Source: Poronia punctata
Lineage: Eukaryota > Ascomycota > Sordariomycetes > Xylariales > Xylariaceae
NCBI GenBank assembly: GCA_022579005.1
Contig: MU401575.1
Location: 48,661-112,660 of the forward strand
DNA length: 64,000 bases
Direction: 5' to 3'
Below are positions 1-12,977 of this stretch, piece after piece; the stretch's first letter is position 1, and every line of letters begins with the position of its first letter. Both the position numbers and the translations under genes were made by a program. The notes beneath the pieces were generated by a model, which saw nothing but the letters and a program-made list of their open reading frames with translations, was not told the origin of the DNA and made no database searches.

Positions 1-3000
1 GGCGTCTGTTAGTGGTAAGCGCCAATCAAGAATGAGACTGGTTGGAAGACACCGGTCCCAATTCTGAATCCAACTGTAGATTGTTATTATACTGTACCGC
101 AACGCACCGGGCTCCGAACTTTTCGAATTCCTTTTTTCAATCCCAAGGCCGAGAGGAATTCGAAAGAAATGGGATAAACTTCCATATTGGCTCTAGAGCA
201 AGCTCGAAGGATTTGATATTTGACTTGTGTCACATTTGATGTTACCACGTCCACGCGGTAGCCTTTACCAAAGCGCGCAGAGTCATAGACCAGCATGGTT
301 ACCTACTCGTACTTGACCTCAATATCTGTTGTGTCTCTTGCCTTTGCATATTCTTACGCCAGTTGTTTACAAGCCCCAAGACCTCTCTTCTAATTTCGAC
401 GGTGTCTGCGGTGCTCAGTAGTCTAGGTTAGGTACTGCGGTGCCTGCTCGCTAATTTGTCGGATTGCCTTGTTGATGCGCTCTGGCGCATGCAGTGTTCG
501 AAAGACTCAGCCCAGCTGCACCCACTGTCCTGGAACCTGCTTTTTCCCGGAACTAACAACTATTGCGGGTATGTAGATAATATCTACGTGCGCATATAGT
601 ATTAAACAGAGACATACACGGCAGAAACGATTGTGGAAGAAGGAAAACTTCCTACAGTCCGTTATAAGAGCCTATACCTGCCAGTAGGTCCATCTAGACT
701 AGATGGACATATATTTACCAATAGAATCATTCTTAGGACGACGAAAGCAGACCCTGGAAAAATCCCAAACCTTAGATATTCTCTTATTTCGTGCATTATA
801 CCCCAACATCTAGAACGTTTCAACGCGGCAATGGTCATGCGTGCCCACTTTCCCCTGCTCACGAGCATATAAATGAGACCCTCAGGGTGTCTGAGACACG
901 GCTTCCACTCACCACGGTCTTGGTATACAGGTAGAATAGGTAAGCAGGCAATCACCGTACACCCACTGTATTGAATATATTCAAACCTATAGATGTGTAT
1001 ACGTCCGGGTTGGTTGTTTGAGCGACGGTTGTCGCTTACAAGAAAAGCATATAATAGTTATATTCCCCGACTGGACAAAACGTTGGGACCCCTTAACTAC
1101 GCATACGTGTATTAAGCGTTACGCCGATTTAGCAACTTCATGAGATGGCAGATCCTGTTGTTTAAGTGGTTAACAGAACAAGATATTCCACGACCTTAAT
1201 TTAGCGCCATTCGATCTGAAGACCGATCGTTAACCTCTTATTGGCCCATAAAGTCCCTCTCTCTTGAAAGGCATCGCCCTACAGCAATACTACTGGACTA
1301 GTAGGTAAATAACGTAAGTTACCCCATGTTGCTAGCATCGTCTAGATAAACGATCAGAGTATTATGTACGTATGTATGATGGTACCTTTTATCCAGCTCA
1401 TCTTTTTAGAGGAAGTGTATCCAAGTTAACTGGATGATAGGGGCTGACCGTCTTATTCATGTTGATATGCACCTATTTGGCATACCTATAGGCTATGTGT
1501 TGGAGGTAGTCTTATTAATACTCCTATTTCAGGTACCGTTGGTTCTTTCTTATTGTGTCTAATACACAACACCTTGTGCTGAAACATACAGAAGAAGTTT
1601 CCTACCCGTACTTTACTTAGTGGAATGCAAAGTTTCCCGGAGCCGCCGTCCTTTTCGCTAGGCAAGTGGACTGTTTTTTCTTTTCAAATGACGCCATTAA
1701 CCAGGCTACTGCAAATAAGTAAGATTGGGATATAATATATACATGTAACTTTTACATCTTATATAAGCACGTAGTAGGTAGCGCATCAAGAACTGAGAAC
1801 AAGAGACCACCCCTCGCTCCTTCCTTGGCAAACTTGTTAAACAACCGAAGAAGCCGGGGAAGCCACAAGAAAGCACCACTTCCTGTTCAACGAGACACGA
1901 GAAATGTACGAGTAAGGCAAGCAAGCAGGCTATGACAAACGGGGCGACGGGATTTGTTCTCGGTCGACATATTAAACCTACATACCTAATACTGATAGCG
2001 GGCTGGCTCATACCTCACATAAGCCCCTATGCTCATTCTTAATGCATGTCTGTCTACCTACACATATAATAGCCAAGTGCGCCCCTAACCTAAATCTAGG
2101 AAGCTTTGCCAAATTGCATGTCGTAAATGCGAGCCGCGCTCTTGCGGCCAAGGGTAGCATGAAAAAAGGCTGAAGCCCACCCAATGACAACCCACAGGCA
2201 ATCCGCCCTGTAGGTAGGTGGCTCCCCTCTCGTTGTTGCCCAGGTGCTGCGGCTGCTGTTTGCCATCTCAGCTGTTGCTAATCAATCCTTGTGGCTCCTC
2301 CTCTTCGGTATTGTACATTTTTCAGTTCCCGGTCGTCCAATAGTTGGAGGCGCCCCCGTCGTGACGCTGTCACAGATTGCTAATTACCATTCATTTATCG
2401 GATAGGTAAGGTGATGAGTAGGTACTGGTTATTCTGATTTAACGAGGGTTGGCCCGAGGGGAGGATAGGAAGATCCAAGGTGGTAATTACCTACCTACTG
2501 TATCCCCAGGGGGCCAGGTATTATAGGAAGGCATTCAATCTGCAAGGTACGTCTCGTGTATCCATCCGTCTCTTGTGTATAGCGAGTATTCAAGTTTCCG
2601 TTGTCGATGGAGCCGGCACACCGGGAGGGGAGGCAATCCAGGCTTCCACCCAAAATTAACCCAATCATATCGGTCGCCTACGAGGTTATATTATACAAGA
2701 CGGGACGCTGTCGCCTTTTTGCGTGAATGTACTTCTGTTCACGCGACCGATCGGCCCGCTGGAGAAACGAGGCATCAGGTAGGTATCACGTCCCTCGGGG
2801 GATATTATCAAGACTCGTGTTCGTTGATCGCCATGCCTATGCATTTTACGTACGTCGGGAAGAGTGCTTAACGTAGGTTGCCGAGATGTTATGGGCCGGA
2901 AGGGCGAGCACTGATAGGGCAGGCGTCATCAACGACTCATCTTGTCTTGTTCATCAAACTCTACCTACTCATCTGATATCCTTTTAGGCCCCGGAAAAAC

Positions 3001-4376
3001 AAACCAAGCTCAAACGACGAGTTTCGATATCATTGGCGCTTCGCCATAGTGCCCTTGGTCAGACGTCAGATCTTTAACTATGGTATATTCGATGCTGGGG
3101 CTTTATCACAAGATTGCTTGTTGTTCGGCGATTACACCGCAAGGCAGGTAGGGTAATACTGACCATGGTCCCTCATGTGGCAATGTGTAGCACACGTACA
3201 TACAGATATGGAAGTATCCTGTCTGTAACTGCAGATCTCGAACAGGCCGGAGACTCGGGTACGGGGTACGAGATAGCTACTCTAACCTAGGATCATCGCT
3301 GTCCGTCATCAGGCGAGGGAGTTTCATCTCCAATTCTGACCAGCCAACCAACTAAGCTGGATCAGCTTTTATCTAAACCGTGACGCCAACCTGGGTTCTG
3401 GGGATTGTGGGGACGGAAAGGAGGGCGCGTCGTACACGCGCCTCTGCGTGTACCTTCACCTTTCTAAAGAGGCAATGGTCACCCGCGATTACAACCCTTT
3501 AATCCGTCATCGGTAGCGAGTAGCGACTTGACTTCATAACACATCATCGTTTTTCCTCAGCTCTCAAGGTTTTTTTTTTTTTTTAATCTCCTCCTCAAAT
3601 AGGTACAGTACACCGCCAGCCGGTTCAACACCCCTCCCGCAAAAACATTGCATAATTAACAACCCCTCATGTTTCTTCCTTTGCCCGGGCGTAACCCCTC
3701 ATACGGGCGCTTCCCCCTCCATCTGTTGCCTCCTGCTGCGCCTTGTAGTAACAGGGATTCGTTTCGTATAAGGGTCCAATTGAAAAATATTTTGTCCTGA
3801 CCTAGACCATTACATTGCAAGTTTTCCTCTCATGTATGTGGCGTGGTGTGGCGTGGGGTATCGAGTGAAACTGGTGTGTACGAGTATACGATACGCCCCT
3901 CTTTCTTCTTGGCATCATGTGTATGCGCTATCATCGATGTCGACACCAGGGTTTCCGCATGCCTGCTTACCTACCTACTCATACAGCCAAAGCAATACCT
4001 ACCGTACATGTAAGAAGATAGGAACCCTTGTTTTGGCTTTCCTTTTTTTCTTTTGGCTTTAATAGAGTTAGGTTATAGACAGACCCAGCCTCTTGTCATT
4101 TGCTCGGTTAGTAAGGTAGGTACTAACCTACTACTTTAGTTTACACATACACGTACACGTACTAGCTCAAGTAATGCATATAATAGACGGCTCACTCTAG
4201 AGTAAGGTATGTTAGTATGGCTTAGGTCTGACGTACACGTACATCATGCGAGTTACTTTATAATGTTCATGACATTTTTATTTTTCTTGCTATGAGGGTG
4301 GGTATAAAGCCTCATTCATGTACTCAGTACTGTACTGTACCTATGTCTCGATATACCGCATGTAATGAGTTTGAAA

Positions 4377-4414
4377 CCTACCTTACCTTACCTTACCTTA
4401 CCTTACCTTACCTA
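4377..4414. repeat. CCTTA pentanucleotide microsatellite
   Basis: About seven head-to-tail copies of CCTTA lie in non-coding DNA. Short open frames over it (LTLPYLTLPY-type peptides) are a by-product of the repeat. Confidence 0.9.
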
Positions 4415-4736
4415 GCCGTCGTGGCGCACGGGTTGGTTCGGTTCGGGCAGTTGGGAATTTTTTCTTTTTTTCTTTTCAACTTGACGTATACACCGTCTTA
4501 GTATGGCGTTTTAGATAGCTAAACATGTTTATGTAGAGAAGTCGGAAAAATACCTTTCTGGCTGGTCAAGCCAGTCAACTAACTGAATTCGGGATTTTGT
4601 TGGTCGCCCTCGCCTTTTCTTTCTTGGCTGAGGATGGACCCTGTAGTGCCAAATCCAAAGCCTGGACAGCTAAAATTGTCCTATTTCTTTTAAAGAGTAA
4701 AGAAAAAGAGAAAAGGAAACTTGACGTTTGTTTGTT

Positions 4737-4757
4737 TCTGTCTGTCTGTCTGTCTGT
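4737..4757. repeat. TCTG tetranucleotide microsatellite
   Basis: Five tandem TCTG units in intergenic DNA, with no link to a gene. Confidence 0.85.
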
Positions 4758-6050
4758 AGGCTGGTTGTGACTGACAGCATGGCCACTAGACATGTGATAT
4801 CTAAGATAGTTCAAGACCCGAGTCTTACTTACTTACCTACTTTTACGTCTTTTAATTAGACGGATCAGACCGCAAGATTTACGTACATTCACGTATCGAT
4901 TTATTCATGTTTCTAGAATTCCCGTCCCTTAATTTCCGAGTAAAACAGGCTTCAGGGGGGAAATAGTCAAGTAGCGCTGCGACGAGAATATACCGGTAGT
5001 GCTGTCTCAAGCTTATAGTACAATCGATGTAATTACAAGGTAGACTTTGGAAGCCTTTTTCCTAGGTATATGATTTACCTAGCAGAGGAAGAAGAAAATG
5101 GAATCAAGGTACCAGATTCCGGGACCTCCCTTTCTCTCGATAAGCATAATTAGGCCCCTGTCTGTCTTAACTTATGTGCCGGACTGTCTTGTCTTGTGTC
5201 TCGTGTAACGGGGAAAGAAAAAGTCTTGATGTGATGCCATCTCGATCACTGGGAGTCTTTATACTATAACCTGTCTCTTTAGTAGGAGGGGCTAGTCAGA
5301 TAGATAGATAAAGTCCTGACTAATAATAAGCAATATACAACACTTAGTACGCAGAGGTCTGCCAACTTATCGTAGCAGTGCGCCGGTCTTGCCCTCTCCT
5401 CTGAATCATGAGTACTTCTCTACTTGTCCTCTGCTAACCTAGGGCAACGTTGTCGGTCTCGGGGTTTCCCGCTTCCTGCTAAAGTTACCCGGCAAGGCGG
5501 AGCCGCTGACTTGTCCATTGAAACTCTTTCCCATGACGCAGCGCAGATAACTTGCTCTCTGCTACACCGTCGTCTAGGGCTTCTATATAATCTGAGTGAC
5601 GTGTACACAACCTAGTGCATGCCCGGGCCATTGTCTGCAACAATTCGGAACCAAGTCAGACTTGAAGAGCTTAACTATAGAGAACAACGCGTTAGGCAAT
5701 GCTGAAGCATGGGGAGAACATGAGTCTTGCAACTAAATATGGATAAGGGTTGGAAAGATAGGGGGCGCTGTATGTGACTATGAAGGATGTCCAATATCAC
5801 ACATGCAAACGAAGTATCCGGACCAGACAACAGAAAGCAAAATACCGACGGCCACAATCCGGGCCAGTATCAAGCCCTGTGGATCTCGATACTCAGTAGC
5901 ACAGCATGGCGGGCTTTTTGCACCTTGGGGGCTATCAGTAGAGGTCTAGTCGTCGTGTGTTGAATAGCGGAGTGACAAAAGTTTCTCTCGGTTCTTCATA
6001 TGGCCTCTCGCCTTCTGCGACTATTTCGGAATTCGCGGCAATAAGTGCTT

Positions 6051-6668
6051 CTAAGCCGGCGTCGCCACCTTCAGGTTCCAAACCTGCTTCCGAAGAGCTA
6101 TCTGGAACGAACATTCATTGGTGTTCCTGAATTCGAAAATATAATGAAGCCTGTCTAAGCGGGAGAAGTCGTAGACTTTCGCCGTAAAACCCTTGACGGT
6201 GTCGTACTCCGACCCGATGATCTCTTGTTGGAGCCTCACGAATGCCTTCGCCTCTTCTTCATAGAGAAGGGGCATATTAACACCAAACAGTACCAACAAG
6301 CAGTACGCTTGATTCTCTACGCGCGTCGTCTTTCTCGCAGAAGCCCAAGACATGCGTTGCGCAACAGAGAAATTCTCAAGAACCCCATCGGTGAAGAACT
6401 GCTTATCAATGGATGTTGATTCAGAGATGACAGATTGAAACTCGTCGCGGGTCCCGATGCTGACCCAGTCTGAGGTGTAGAAGATCACCAGCGCAGGTGA
6501 TAGGTCCAATAGTGCTTGCTAGTAGCAATTCAGGATCTTGTCGTACCCTCGCATATCTGGCCCTCTGCCCTCCTGGAAGTCACTAAACGAAACTTCCTCT
6601 GGGCCCCACGTATGGGACTGCGCCTTTGCTGTTAGAACCTCTCTCAGGAACTTTGGAGTTGAGACGCT
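6051..6668 (-). pseudogene. HET-domain (heterokaryon incompatibility) gene, internally deleted
   Basis: HET-domain proteins trigger cell death when incompatible fungal strains fuse. The C-terminal half of the domain is plain on the minus strand at 6051-6508: FSVAQRMSWAS, then RKTTRVENQAYCLL, VNMPLLYEEE and FVRLQQEII, the usual HET block. Just upstream (about 6535-6668) the first block appears as SHTWGPEEVSF, then FSDFQEGRG and ILNCY. An in-frame TAG separates the two. Joined, they lack about 80 residues of the family's middle (the stretch with the conserved WID and cysteine motifs and the WTLQEL motif). So the gene carries an internal deletion plus a stop, and probably a frameshift near the start. 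No ATG begins the 152-codon piece; its first codon is TTG. HET relics are common in Pezizomycotina. The call of HET remnant is firm; parental subfamily is unknown. Confidence 0.9.
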
Positions 6669-7320
6669 TAGGTAGGTATAGTCTTAGAAAAAGGAAGAAT
6701 ACCCAGTTCAACTAACCAGTATAGCGTATAAAGGGAGATCTTCTCCATGATATTCACGAATTACCATGGAAGGAATATGTAGAAGCCGCATCGTAAAACG
6801 GAAAATGCACGAATTCAACTGTGTGGAACTGAATTACCTCCTGTTCTTGACAACTTGGACTCAAGAGTTGACCTAGCAGGAACCGAAATTAGTAAAAAAA
6901 TCGTGGAAGTCATGATTGATATCGTCCCTTCCTTCCTCGCGAACGAAAATTGATAGAGAGGGGGGTATATGGGTAGTTCTTTCCGAAACCACGATATGAG
7001 GCAATGTTGCCGGACGTTGAGCTAGATTATATTCTCATTTAGGTTTAGTGTTGGATGCTACATATCCGTATCTCTTTAAATATTGTGGTGCTCTGCATGT
7101 GTTGTCGGCCGGCCCAGACGAAGCTGAGGGGGCGTTGACATGACAGCCATGTCACGGGTAACCAAAGCATTCGGTTTTCGTCTTGGATATAAACAAGGAG
7201 AATACAGAGTCCCCTACATAATGTGGCCCCTCAACGACAGCTGCACAATGGTGCGAGAAGGGGAAAACTAATGAGCTCTGATACTCGCTACATCGACGGG
7301 CTAACCCGGATATCGTCATA
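6669..7320. other. Intergenic, nothing recognised
   Basis: This is the space between the HET relic and the 3' end of the hydrolase gene. I see no conserved coding motif, RNA gene or clear repeat. It probably includes the 3' UTR of the minus-strand hydrolase. Confidence 0.6.
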
Positions 7321-8170
7321 CTATATTAACTTTTGCGCCACTCTGAGGATCCAGTCGGTAACTTGCTGAGGATGGCTGATAGGCAGTGCGTGCCCAGACT
7401 GGACACTTGAGACGTCGACCTTGTTGCCGCTCACTCGCTCGATCATCTCGATTTGCGACTTCTGCGTAGCCGGCTTTATCGATCTGTCCTGTTCTGCTAT
7501 CAAGTACGAAACGGGGACGTCCTTGTAGCCAGCGTAGGTAAGGTTGCTAGCGTAGCTAGCAGCCGATTGCTTCACGAGCTTCCTAGCCCAGTACTTGCCC
7601 TCCTCCAGAGGGAGATCCGAGAAGACAATCTCGGCCGTGTGCGTGACGTTTGGATAGTAAAACCAACCGTCCTCCTGCGAAGGTTCGGATTAGCGTCTTC
7701 CCTTGGAGATTCATGTCCCGGGATAAGTGGCAACCAACCCCAACCAAGATGAGAGGTTCCTGGTCCTCCGGTGCTGTCCCGGCCGAGCTCGTGGCGGGAT
7801 GCCCTACTTCAGGCACGAGTGATGTCATGTAGGCGAGACCGACGATGCCACCTTTCTTTCCCTCTTTGGTCCTCTCGCTCTTGCTCAGTCCTCGGACGCA
7901 CTCGGTAGCCGGCGTGCCACCGTATGAATGCGTGATGAGCAGAACCTCACGACCCGCGTCTGCGAGGTCGGCGACGTGGGCGGAGAGAAAAGCCGCGTCG
8001 TCGTACATGTTGGGGGGCGTGCCCGGCCTGGCGCCGGAGACGAGACCGATACTCGGGATATGCAGGGCTTCGATGGAGTGGCCATGCCGAGAGACCCCTT
8101 CGATGACTTTGCTGTAAAATGACGGCAACGCGGACGATGCCGGGACAATAACCATCGAGAGTCCGCCCAT
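7321..8170 (-). CDS. Alpha/beta hydrolase, about 261 aa, one intron
   Basis: A small serine hydrolase of the alpha/beta fold (AB hydrolase family, esterase-like); substrate unknown. Exon 1 runs 8170-7739 and exon 2 runs 7674-7321. The 64-bp intron begins GTTGGT and ends TTCGCAG with a GCTAATC branch site; an in-frame TAA upstream of exon 2 shows it must be spliced. A GT six bases earlier (exon 1 end 7745) is an equal-frame alternative. The start is the ATG at 8170 (context ACAATGG). Visible motifs: nucleophile elbow THSYGG with Ser82, acid Asp207 in AEQDRS, and His239 in SGHALP, spaced as in the family. No signal peptide is seen (MGGLSMVIVPASSALPSFY is a beta strand and loop), so it is probably cytoplasmic. 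An in-frame upstream extension to 8296 exists, but a true ATG there is not evident. The fold is certain; the role is not. Confidence 0.88.
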
Positions 8171-11100
8171 TGTGACTGACTTGGCAAGTTCGCCCTGACC
8201 CAATGTTGAGTGAAAGATGGATCCAGCGTGCGACAGGCAATCTTTTCGGGTCAGCAAAGCGGTGTTACTTGCAACCTTAAATACGACCTCAGACACCGAA
8301 AGGTTGTCAGGCGACCGCCCTTTAGTAACAGTTTAAGAGTGGGCGGAACTCCGCGCGGAACGTCAGTTTTCAGTCTTCCTGCTCATGGTGAGCTTTCAAA
8401 GAGGATTAAGGGTTGGCAGCTGGGTAAGCTGGGTAAGCCGGGTAGGTAAGCCGTGACAGAGCAGTATCCACAGCCCTCCAAAAACTGTGATATCCATGGT
8501 TTCCCTCACATCGCACAGGCAGGCACACTCCAATGCCAGCCCTCTTAGCTAACCTTACGCCTTTACCTAAAGAGCAACAAGCCTGGAAAAGTACTAATAT
8601 ATAGCCAGATTCCTACGAGCTAATTGTACTATACTTTACCTTTTTAACCTATAACTAATTTTCATTATATAATTTTCTAATTAATAAACTACCTACTCAA
8701 CTATATATTCTATTTACAAATAGTTTTATTATTAAACAAAAAGGGCTGTAGGTAAAAAGCGTAAGTTTTGTATAGGGCTACTCGTTTCGCTAAGGGGTGC
8801 GTCTCGCGATGGGTTAGGGGATAGTAGGTCAATAAGTCAGACAACAACTTCCTCTTCTACTTTTTGTCTACAATACTCACCCGGTGAGCCCACCCGCTCT
8901 CATCAAGAAAGATAGCCTGCATATGGTAAAAGTGTGCGTGTAGCAGATTGCTCGCTTACTTACTTACCTTGCTTTACTTGGTTCTTCTTCCTCATCAGTA
9001 CCAAAGCTGGCGGTGAGTAAATGGATCATCAGTCTCGGGACATGGTTTGCCCATGATTTGTTTGTATGAGTTAGGTAGGTTAGATAGTCATTTTACCCAC
9101 GCGAATTTCACGAACACATGTCGGCAGCATCGGTGTCTCGACAAGATAACTAACTCTTCAGATCGTGTATCCAGGTCCTCTACCTGGTCTGTTCCCTGTC
9201 TTCATCCTCAGCTGCGGAGAATTTTCAACACTCAAAACAGAAATCAAGTAGGTAGGTAGCTTTTGGTTTGATCAATACCTACTCAGCGGAACTGTACGGC
9301 ACTTCAACGTTTGGTTCATGATACCTACCTACTTACCTACCTAAGGAAGACAAGTCATAGCTCTCACTAGGTACATAAACTTATGATGAAAACGGCGGGC
9401 TAATAATATACGAGAAATGTGAGTATGATACCTACCTACCTATACCTACACGTATATGACCTGACAAACGTCGCCTTGCTCGTTTCTTCCATATTTCTTC
9501 CAATCGACATGGACAGAACGGACTGAAGCACAACGGTCTGCTTTTCAGTCCATCTGTCTCTCCTCGCCTCGCCCTAGCTTGTTATTAAATAGGAATTCAG
9601 TCATTTTACTTGGCAAGGGCAGTCCAGTAATCAGTCAGTCAATTATCGCTCTGAAGAATTTCACGTGTGCCCTACTAATGAAGTTCTCATGAAATGTATA
9701 TATATGTGTGTTCCAAGTCGATCCAAATTATTCATCTGGTCTACCACCGCCTTACCTAATCCTCACCACTGAAAACAAGTCCATTTCCTAGAATATGAAA
9801 GTTCACCAAGACGATTCAATGTCTAGACCCTGATCAAACCAGGATAAAAAAAAAAAAAGTCCAAGTTGAGTCGAAGCAACTCACTAATCTTATGTTAGAT
9901 ACTCTACTCATCCCGTCTACCTACATACTCGTAGGTTAGGTCTACAGAACTGCGGTCAAAGTAAAAAGACATCGGGGGAAGCTCCCCCGTTCATCATTAC
10001 CTATCTAAGTACCTACTCTGTCAACACCATCGGTCCATTATAAAGAGGCTTCGACTTGTATAGAGGACGTAGGAACAATTCAATATCGATGTTTTCATCA
10101 TGATAATTTGCTAACCTAAGGTTATATACTCTATTATGCAAAACTCCTTCAACAGTCAACTAGGTTACTTACCTACCTGACTTACCTGCGTACCTAGAAC
10201 AAGAGGGAGAAGAAAAAAAATCAATCACCCACCGCCGCCCTGTTCCTATCTAATCGGTATTTATTTATCCTCATCTCAACATCAACACAGAACAACAACT
10301 TTGACCAAGGATTTTTTCTGTACTCGTACCGTACTTGTACTCGTAATCAAAAACATGGAATTACGTAATTATATCTCGGTACAGTATATACATACATAAA
10401 GTACCTAACTACTCATAGTTTAGCGCTTAATTACCCCACAGTCCTTTTTATGTATGGGTCATGAGCCTCACAAAAACGGGCGGAGAAGTGCCGATCAACA
10501 TGTCGGTTTTAGGAAGGCTCTTCTTTTCAAGTTTTAATGGGTCTCTCGTGGATTGGAATCATGTCGGGTGAGTGAGGAGAGGAGAGGAGAGGAGATAAAT
10601 AAAGAAGCGAGCGAGAAAAAGACCAGGCGGCCACCAACCACCCTTACCCCTCCTACTATTGTGTTTCCTTCGTATAGAGGTATCCTCATGTCCGGTCCGG
10701 TCGAAAGGCAGCCATTACGAGTAGGTAGAAGGGTTCAAGTCTAGATCTATACTGGTTAAAATAGGTAGGTAGATTGTTTTGTGAGTGCTGGTACTCGTAT
10801 TGGCACATTGTAAGGTGATGTAGGTATTTTGGGGTCAAATATGGTCAGGGATTCCCCGCAAACCTTTCTCGGGTGCTTTTCCTGTATTACATCTTAATAC
10901 CTCTTCCCTTTCTAGGTATTATGCAATTTCCCACGACGAGAGAAAAAAAAAAGTTTATGTTATGTGTATTTCGTCAGAGTGGTTATAAAATGGGCCTGCC
11001 TACCTACCTACCTTGCAGTAGGATCGAATAACAATAAGACCGTGCAGTGTTCCCCCGCCATTTTAACTCGGGGTTGGTTGCACGTGTAAATAAATACAAG

Positions 11101-11276
11101 AAGGGGATCGTCTGCCCCGTCTCCAGTGGCGTTCCTTTATCGTTCTTGTGTATGCTTAGCTACTCCGCGTTCCGCTGGATGTTAATTTGCAGACTTTCTT
11201 TTTTAAACCCCGACGAACCCTTACTGATAGTAAGTTGGTATCATTGCGGGGTCTACCTATAGGCTTCGTGTGAGAC
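8171..11276. other. Intergenic with AT-rich patch and AGGT/ACCT runs
   Basis: No gene recognised. Near 8580-8760 there is an AT-rich patch that could be a worn RIP relic. Around 8415-8455 a ten-base unit close to CTGGGTAAG is repeated. AGGT/ACCT tetramer runs are dense, for example near 9241-9258, 9322-9342, 9428-9442, 10170-10190 and 10999-11012. A purine repeat of GGAGA lies near 10573-10595. The last few hundred bases must contain the promoter of the GH125 gene. Confidence 0.55.
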
Positions 11277-12977
11277 ATGGTCAACGATATGATGCGGTTC
11301 GCAACCTTGCTGTTGGGCTCGCTCGCGGCTACTTCCGTGGCCATTCGTCCTAGAGCAGACTGCCCCGACTACAGCCAGTACTCGACCCAGAAACACGAGC
11401 CCCTTTCCACTGGAAAGTATAAGCTGTCGTATATGCGGCCCGACCCGAAATGTAGAAAGTTCACGCTGCCAGAAGTCGAGGATACCATCGACGATATGAA
11501 GAGTCTGGTGAAAGATCCGGACCTCTTCCGCCTTTTCGAGAATGCCTTCCCAAACACTTTAGATACTACCATCTCCTGGAAAGGCTTTGCGAACAATGGT
11601 AGCGAGGAGGAAGTGGGTATTCCCATCGGAATCGGGATCCTTGAGCTTAAACTGACCATTTTCTCCATGACAGCTTACCTTCATCACGACGGGTGATATC
11701 GTGGCAATGTGGCTCCGGGATAGTGCCAATCAGCTGAGAAGCTATAAATCCCTTCTCAAGGCCGACGGCTCCACCGAGTCTCTTGCTTCGCTTTACCGTG
11801 GCGCTATCAATCTGCAGGCGCGATATATCATCAAGAGCCCGTACTGTAATGCGTTCCAGGCGCCGACAGAGTCCGGGCTCCCTCCCGAGCACAATTCGGC
11901 TGCTGATACTGACAATGTATTCCCCGAATACTCGAAAGACTTTGTCTTTGAGTGCAAGTATGAGCTCGATTCGATCTCTGCCTTCTTGCAGTTGTCTTGG
12001 GACTACTATGACAAGACCAAGGATGCCGAATTCTTTGGCAAATTCAAATGGATCGAGGGGGTCAGGACGGTGGTGGATGTCGCCGAGGGCTTGCTTGTTG
12101 GTACATATGCAGATGATGGATCGGTGAATAAATCACCTTATACCTTTCAACGCACCAACACGGCGGCGACCGAGACTCTTTCCAACAAAGGAATCGGCAA
12201 CCCTGTAAAGGGCGGAACGGGCCTGGTCCGTACCGCCTTCCGACCATCCGACGACTCTACTCTATACCAACTCTTCATCCCGGCCAACATGCAGTTTTCG
12301 AGCTATCTGGGAAGGTGCGCAGAAATCATGGAGGCCCACGACGCCGAGCTAGCGTGCAGGATGAAAGACTTGGCGGATAGCGTCAGAAAGGGCATCAACA
12401 CGCACGGCAAGGTAAAGCACGCCGTGTTCGGCGACATATATGCCTTTGAGATTGACGGGTTCGGCTCGAGCAACCTGATGGATGATGCCAACGTCCCAAG
12501 TCTTCTCAGCGCCCCGATCTTGAATTTCCTCGATAAGTCGGATAGAACCTACCAGAACACGCGCAAGTTTGTGCTCTCGACATGGAACCCCTATTACATG
12601 CACGGTCCGGTGATCAACGGGTAAGCCTGGAAACCATGCAAACTTGTACAAACCTATACCTATTCCTGACCTCGTGGGCACTGACTCTTCTACTTTCTTG
12701 TAGTACCGGAGGCCCTCACGTAGGCCCCGGCCAAGCTTGGCCGATGTCTATCATCACAGCACTCCTGACCTCTGATGATGACTATGAGATCATCTCGGGA
12801 TTAAAGACACTCGTCTCGTCGACGGCCCAGCTCGGCTTGATCCACGAGTCCGTCAACACATTTGATGCTACCAATTGGACTAGGGAATGGTTCTCATGGG
12901 CGAATGGTCTATTTGGCGAGATGTTACTAGGTCTCAAGGACAGGAAGCCCGAGTTGCTGAAAACGAACTTCCAGTAG
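11277..12977 (+). CDS. Secreted GH125 exo-alpha-1,6-mannosidase, 518 aa
   Basis: Glycoside hydrolase family 125 (formerly DUF1237) removes alpha-1,6-linked mannose from mannans and N-glycan outer chains. Exons are 11277-11612, 11674-12620 and 12704-12977. The introns are 61 bp (GTGGGT...GACAG) and 83 bp (GTAAGC...TTGTAG). Joining restores family motifs across both junctions: SEEE-LTFITTGDI and VING-TGGPHVG. The start is ATG 11277, with a second ATG at 11289; either gives an N-terminal signal peptide (MMRFATLLLGSLAATSVA) and hence secretion. Conserved blocks: TTGDIVAMWLRDSANQ (residues 118-133), LIHESVN with Glu476, and FSWANGLFGEM near the C terminus. In characterised bacterial members an Asp acts as acid and a Glu as base; Glu476 is a likely base by position, which is inference. 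Length and ends fit the family. It stands alone, with no other carbohydrate gene nearby. Confidence 0.93.

Larger units (their letters stand above)
1..6050. other. Gene-free intergenic stretch with simple repeats
   Basis: I recognise no gene in these 6 kb. Open frames are short, overlap on both strands, often lack an ATG and show no family motif. The stretch holds simple repeats: a 15-T run at 3570-3584, a CCTTA pentamer array near 4377-4414, a TCTG tetramer near 4737-4757, a GATA tetramer near 5298-5310, and many scattered AGGT/ACCT tetramers. Composition is near the rest of the left arm, so it is not a RIP block. It may be old decayed repeat DNA or a subtelomere-like arm. That is inference. 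Confidence 0.6.

Noticed and set aside
87..296. 69-codon minus-strand frame with an ATG (MLVYDSARFGKGYRVDVV)
   Set aside because: No family motif, no supporting splice or neighbour, and a plus-strand frame of equal length overlaps it.
1706..2190. Adjacent minus-strand frames with hydrophobic segments
   Set aside because: Low-complexity, overlapping ends and no conserved pattern; consistent with chance in stop-poor DNA.
5420..5615. Mirror open frames of about 62 codons on both strands
   Set aside because: Neither frame carries a recognised motif. Two equal opposite frames argue for chance.
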